Source: Neurospora tetraspora (Eukaryota; Ascomycota; Sordariomycetes; Sordariales; Sordariaceae). From it: 64,000 nucleotides of DNA. Shown here piece after piece: positions 58,676 to 64,000 of the stretch. Both the position numbers and the translations under genes were made by a program. Each line of letters starts with the position of its first letter. Within the stretch, counting starts at the first letter, position 1. The DNA lies in contig NW_026944389.1 in the NCBI RefSeq assembly GCF_033439725.1, forward strand, positions 1,426,001 through 1,490,000, given 5' to 3'. The notes under the pieces were generated by a model that was given only the letters and a program-made list of their open reading frames with translations, was not told the origin of the DNA and ran no database searches.

Positions 58676-61600
58676 CTAAATTAATTTTTAATATACTTAG
58701 AATTAAATAATTTACTAATTTTATTATTTTACCATTAGAATCCTCTTATAAAGCGTTTATTCTTCAATTGAAATTTGTAATTGAAATTAATATTAAACTT
58801 CCTTTTAATTTTAGTATATTAAAGAATACTCGTATCCAACCGAATATTACTAAATATTAATTATAAATTAATTTGAAATAAATCCAAAACTAGTTCAAAT
58901 TAAGTATTTTACTTATTTATATATAGTATAAGGTCAACCAAACGAGTATTCTAATTATATAATTATTAGTATAGAATTTCAATAGTATTAATATAGGAAT
59001 TTATTTAATTCTAATGTTCTAATGGTATTTTAGAATACGCTAAATTAAGGCTAGCCCAAATAATTGGGGATAATTTATATTTAGCCTATTTTTAAATTTT
59101 GATTTATTTGTTATCTAATACTAAATTAGTTCTTAATTAATCCCGAACTTATTCTATACAAAATATACCAATTAGCTATTAGCAAACTAAAATATAATTA
59201 TTTAAAATATAGCACTTCGAAAGATTTAATATCCGTTATTCTAATACTTTATTATTCCAAACAAACCTTTTTATACTACGTTGAAAATAAATATAGTATA
59301 AGCGAACGTTCTTTTAAATATAATATAGCTAATTACGGCCGTATTAATCAAAGTTAGAAAGGTAGTTTTTAAAACCTAGTAAAAAGAATATTAGTATATA
59401 ATTTATTTGGAACTAGTTCTAAACCTAATATAAATTAGAAAGAAAATAATATTAGTAATTACTTTATAATCCTAATTAATAGCAATACTATGTAGGCCTT
59501 TCACGTAGAGGTTTACCTACTTTACTTTATAGCCATATTATTTTTGAAAAATATTAAAAACAATTTCGAAAATATATTAATATATTAACGTAATATTAGA
59601 GTTTATTAGGATTCTAATAAGAGGAATAGTTATAAAAAAGATAAGATTAGTTTAAGGTTAGTAAAGAACCTGTACGGAATTAATCTAAAATTAATTTAAA
59701 TATATATTTCGTTATATTAATTCAAAATAAGTACCCTATATAATTTTACAATTATCCTTCCTTAAAAAGTATTTATAATTTATATCCAAGTGAAAGGATT
59801 TAAGTAAATCCTTTCTAAAAAATTCTATTTGGTCTTTATAGAAGTAGATGATAATAAAGTTTTTACCATCGTCGAAAAAATGCTAAATATATTATAAATA
59901 TATTAATTATGAATTCTAAACTCGTTAAGAATTAATATAGAACTAATTTAAAAAAAATTTGAAAAATTTTTATTCGATTAGAATTGTTCTTATATCGAAC
60001 TTGCTACTAATAAGCGATGATAATATTAGAAGTACTAAGCGGCTAATAAATTACTCGATACTTTTTAATAAGAAGTTATAATTGTTTAATATTATTATAA
60101 TTTGAATGTAATTTATGAATAGTAAATTTATTCTATTTCGCTAAATATTTTTAAAAGAAGGGATTCCGAGTTAGGCTAACTATAAGAAGGAATTTAGTCT
60201 TGATTAGTTTAGAACTAAATATAAATTAGATTAGAATTTAATTCAAATTTATTATAAATAATATTCGGATTATTAATCCGGCTAAGAAGGTAGGAAATTT
60301 CCTCTTGGATTTTTTGTAGTATCTTAAATAGTAGGGGGCGAGGGTAGTAATAAAGATCGTAAAAAGTAAAAATAATATAACGAATATTATTTTGATCTAT
60401 TAGAATATAATAATTCTAAATTACTTTATAATTATTAAATTGTATTATATTTCCTTATCCTTAGGGATAATCGGTACTTAAAACCTAAATTAGTCTCGAA
60501 CTAATTCAAAAATAGAATAGAACTAAAAAAAAAGTTAATATATATTATATAATTTCCGGCGTTAATTATTAGAAGACTATTCGGTATAATTCTCCTTTTT
60601 AATTACTTTTTGCGGTTAGGTAATTCTATTAAAAATAGGCTTTATTAATACCTAAGAAGGATAATATTTTTGAGGTATAAAATGATTCTAATAGCTTTAC
60701 GAACCGCTTTTCTAATTTAAATATTTTAAAGAATAAATAAATTGACTATTATACTACCCCTTTAAAAGAATTAGTTTATATTTAATTCTTAATTAATTAG
60801 TTATTATTATTTATAGTAAAATTATATTATACGAAGCAGTAGCTATTAATAATTATAAAATAGCCTTTTTTATACTAATCGTTAATTGCGGCTAATACAA
60901 ATCTAAAAATAAAATTTATTGGTAATAAGTCTTAATTAAGTCTAGAATTAATTTATATTAAAAATAGAATAAATCTTATAATATTACTTAATTTCCTACT
61001 AAGCTATTATTCCTAACCATTTGAATTTAGAACCTTATTTCGATAAATTTCTTATCGATTTTATGAGAATTACTATTCTTATAAAGTTCCTAAATCTTCG
61101 AATCGAAATATTAATAATATTTAAATCCTATATAAATTAAGACGAAATAATAATAAGGAGCTCCGCCGAGAAAAATAGAATTTATTAATTTCTTGCTCCC
61201 TATTTACTCCTTATAACATTGGAATTAAAATAATTATATTAGATCCGAAATAAATATAGAATTAACTTAAGATTAATTTATATTAACTTTGATTTATATC
61301 CTGGTACGGCTTTTCAATTATACTAGGGATGAGAGTTTCCGTATTAATTATATACCTAACGCTACTAATAGATATCTTTAAGTATTCTAGGAGGATAGAT
61401 ATATAAATTAAACGTTCTATTTTGACTATTTATTCGGAATTCTTTCTATTTAATAATATACAATACGGCCCAACTTCGTTGACCTAGATTCATTAAATTA
61501 AATTAAATTCAAAACCTATCTTGAATTAGTCTTAAATAAGTTTAATAAAATAATAAATAAATTAATGAAATATTAATTTATAAGGCTATTATTTGTATGG

Positions 61601-62120
61601 GTTAAATTTAGAACAGTACATTTAATAATTACGTTGTATTAATTATATTAGGTTATAATAAAATTAATTATATTGTTATTTTTAATAAGATTCTTCTATT
61701 TAATAATAGATTTAAATTCTGTATTAGTTTTGGATAGGTTAGGTATAGTATTGTTACTATAGATGAAAGAAATATAGGAGTTGAAAGTAGTAAAAAATAT
61801 ATTGAGAATTGGTTTAGAATAAATAACGAATTAGTTTTGGATAAATGGGTTTATATAAAACTTCTTAATAAGTTTAAAATATTAAGGAAGAAGTTTTGGA
61901 AAAAAAATTCAATTTCGAAAAAGATTATTTAAATTTTAAAAAGTTATATAATATTAATGACAAATTATTTATAGCCCTAATCCTACTTACTAATATATAG
62001 TACTAATTCCAGACTAATTTAGAATGAATTTGGTATATAAAATTAATTTTAATAAATTATTTAACCTTTTTATAATTATATAATTTTTTAAAATAAAAAT
62101 TTTTTTATTTAATTATAAAA

Positions 62121-62620
62121 GAATTAGTTAAGGATTGGTCCCGAACGAGATCTGGATAAGTTCGAATATTTATTTTAAATTCTTTTATTATTAGTTAAGA
62201 TTATTAATTTTAAATTTAAATATTACCAATCCTAAATAAATTATGAACTAATTTAATTCATTTAGCCTTATTCGTTAAAATATATATACATATATATATA
62301 TAAATATAAAAGCGGTTTATGAATTAAATAATATTTAATTTAAAACTAATTATAAATTAATTTATTAGAAGAATTAGTTGATGATTGGTCCTGAACGAGA
62401 TCCGAACAGGTTCGAATGCTTACTTTAAATTCTTTTATTTTTATTTAGGATTATTAATTTTAAATTTAAATACTATTAGTCCTGAATAAGTTACAAAGTA
62501 ATTTAATATATTTAGCTTCATTCGTTAAAGTACATATATATATATAAATATAAAAGCGGTATATAAATTAAATAATATCTAATTCAAAACTAAATGTAAA
62601 TTAATATATTTAAAGAAATA
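62121..62620. repeat. Two-copy tandem repeat, 250-bp unit
   Basis: The block starting gaattagttaaggattggtc at 62,121 repeats as gaattagttgatgattggtc at 62,371, exactly 250 bases later, and similarity runs through the whole unit, including TA microsatellite and aaagcggt segments. Differences are mostly transitions. Confidence 0.85.
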
Positions 62621-63199
62621 TAAAATAAAAAACCCTTCTATTTAATTTTTAACCTTCGGCTTTCTAATACGAGTCGATATACGAGTAGGGCCTACTTAGA
62701 TTATAATTTATTTATTATAAAAATTAATACCTTATAAATCCGGAACTTATTTTAGACCCGTTTTTATTTAATCCGTATTCTAATCTTTTTATATTTAAAT
62801 TAATTCTATAGGCTTACCAAGATTAATTTTGAAAAAGTACTATACTAAGTAAAAAGGTTAAATAGAACGAATAGGAATAAAACCTATAATAATTCAAAAT
62901 AAATTTCATTTTAATTGCAAATTAATAAAATATTTACATTTCCTACTCTGTCTTTAATAAAGAGGACACTTAATTAATACTATACGAATATCTAGCCAAT
63001 TATAAAATTTAATTATTTACCGCTTTATAATATTATAATTAATTTTTAAATTAATATTAGTATATAATTAGTTCGGAATAAATTCCTAATAAATATAAAT
63101 AATATTTAACGAATAATTTACTTAATTCTTCATCTTTAAATTACTTTTAAAAAAATTTATTTCGAACAAAATTATAAGTCTCTTATTATACTATTTATA

Positions 63200-63880
63200 G
63201 AAATAATAAAGCGGAGAAGTAATAGTATTAATTCGCAATAAATTCCGGATAAATCCTACTTTTCCTTAATTAAATAAAGGTTCTTCCCTTTAATTAAATA
63301 ATTTGGAGGTAATAATATTAATTCGTAATAAATTCCGAATGGGTTCTACCTCTCTTTAATTAAATAAAAATCCCTCTTTATTAAATAATTCGGGGATAAT
63401 AATATTAATTCGTAACCGTTTCCAAACAAATTCTACCTCCCCTTAATTAAATAATTCTGGAATAATAATATTAGTTCGCAACCGTTTCCGAACAAACTCT
63501 ACTTCCCTTTAATTAGGTAATTTGGGGGTAGCAATATTAGTTCGTAATAAATTCCGAATAGGTTTTACCTCTCTTTAATTAAATAGAAATTCCTCTCCTT
63601 AATTAAATAACTTAGGGGTAATAATATTAATTCGTAATTATTTTTAAATAAATTCTACTTCCTTTTAATTAAATAGTTTAGGGGTAATAATATTAATTCG
63701 CAATAAGTTTTAAATAAATTCTACATCTTCTTAATTAAATAAAGGTTCTTCCCTTTAATTAGATAGCTCGGGAGTAATAATACTAATTCGTAATAAATTT
63801 CGAATTAATATATCCTCCCTTTAATTAAATAGTTCGGAGGTAGTAGTACTAATTTATAACTGATCCCGAATTAATATTTT
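63200..63880. repeat. Minisatellite, about nine units of 65-95 bp
   Basis: The core gggtaataatattaattcgtaataaattccgaat followed by a C/T-rich stretch and ttaattaaata recurs starting near 63,213, 63,309, 63,396, 63,460, 63,532, 63,615, 63,675, 63,771 and 63,838. Units fall into two size classes, depending on an optional aggttcttccctttaatta insert. Confidence 0.85.
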
Positions 63881-64000
63881 CTTTATAAAAGTAAATAACC
63901 GATTATATATCTCTTTAAAGAGAGATAAACTGTCGTAAATATCATTGTTAATACTATTTATTATTTTATTATAATCGAAAGGATATCCGGACCCTAAACT

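Larger units (their letters stand above)
52790..64000. repeat. RIP-type AT-rich heterochromatic block
   Basis: GC content falls sharply at the left edge and stays very low to the window end. Only one frame above 60 codons exists (56645-56845, minus), and it has no recognisable content. TpA is abundant, and residual C is found largely in CpG, as expected when C-to-T changes favoured CpA. This is the known outcome of RIP in Neurospora and relatives, usually packaged as H3K9-methylated chromatin. The right edge is outside the window, so it could be a dispersed block or the flank of a centromere or telomere. Confidence 0.92.

Noticed and set aside
52790-64000. Mitochondrial DNA insertion as an explanation for the low GC
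   Set aside because: No mitochondrial genes, rRNA or tRNA structures are visible, and the transition-rich repeat decay fits nuclear RIP better.

Overview
The window looks like nuclear DNA of a filamentous ascomycete, most likely Neurospora or a close Sordariales relative. Genes carry several short GT-AG introns (about 54-140 nt) with clear CTAAC/CTGAC branch points. One gene encodes the fungal translation factor eEF3. From about 52,790 to the right end the DNA is extremely AT-rich with almost no open frames, as expected after repeat-induced point mutation (RIP). The species call is an inference.

Layout. An ankyrin-repeat gene (1008-3377) is followed by a gene-poor stretch of about 5.3 kb and a Zn2Cys6 transcription factor (8697-12258) whose zinc cluster is split by an 821-nt intron. 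A run of mostly minus-strand genes follows: a D-2-hydroxyacid dehydrogenase, S-adenosylhomocysteine hydrolase, eIF3 subunit h, a UPF0643-type protein, a mitochondrial carrier and glutaminyl-tRNA synthetase. Next come a plus-strand macro-domain gene (28060-29409), a large minus-strand gene with a HELAH...NEGKAE zincin-like signature (29889-34650), a secreted S41-type peptidase (35810-38150) and eEF3 (38992-42608). After about 3.8 kb without a convincing gene there are a small CsbD-like protein, a nine-exon secreted laccase and a catechol O-methyltransferase. The last two lie within 6 kb of the AT-rich block.

The block (52,790-64,000) is layered repeat DNA: a tandem array of about 370-bp units (52,850-55,000), decayed coding remnants around 56.2-56.8 kb, a direct-repeat pair near 57.7 and 58.5 kb, a 250-bp tandem duplication (62,121-62,620) and a minisatellite (about 63,200-63,880). 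Running through all of it is a short palindromic motif (ancestral form about GAACTAGTTC) in 11-bp-period clusters of 2-5 units, roughly every 200-400 bp. I know of no described element that explains this motif; it is the most unusual signal in the window.

Functional links. SAH hydrolase recycles the product of methyltransferases such as the COMT here, and the mitochondrial carrier resembles S-adenosylmethionine carriers, but these genes are tens of kb apart and no cluster is claimed. eIF3h, GlnRS and eEF3 are translation housekeeping genes. The laccase and COMT pair could both act on phenolics. Splice models were drawn by eye from splice consensus and reading-frame continuity.
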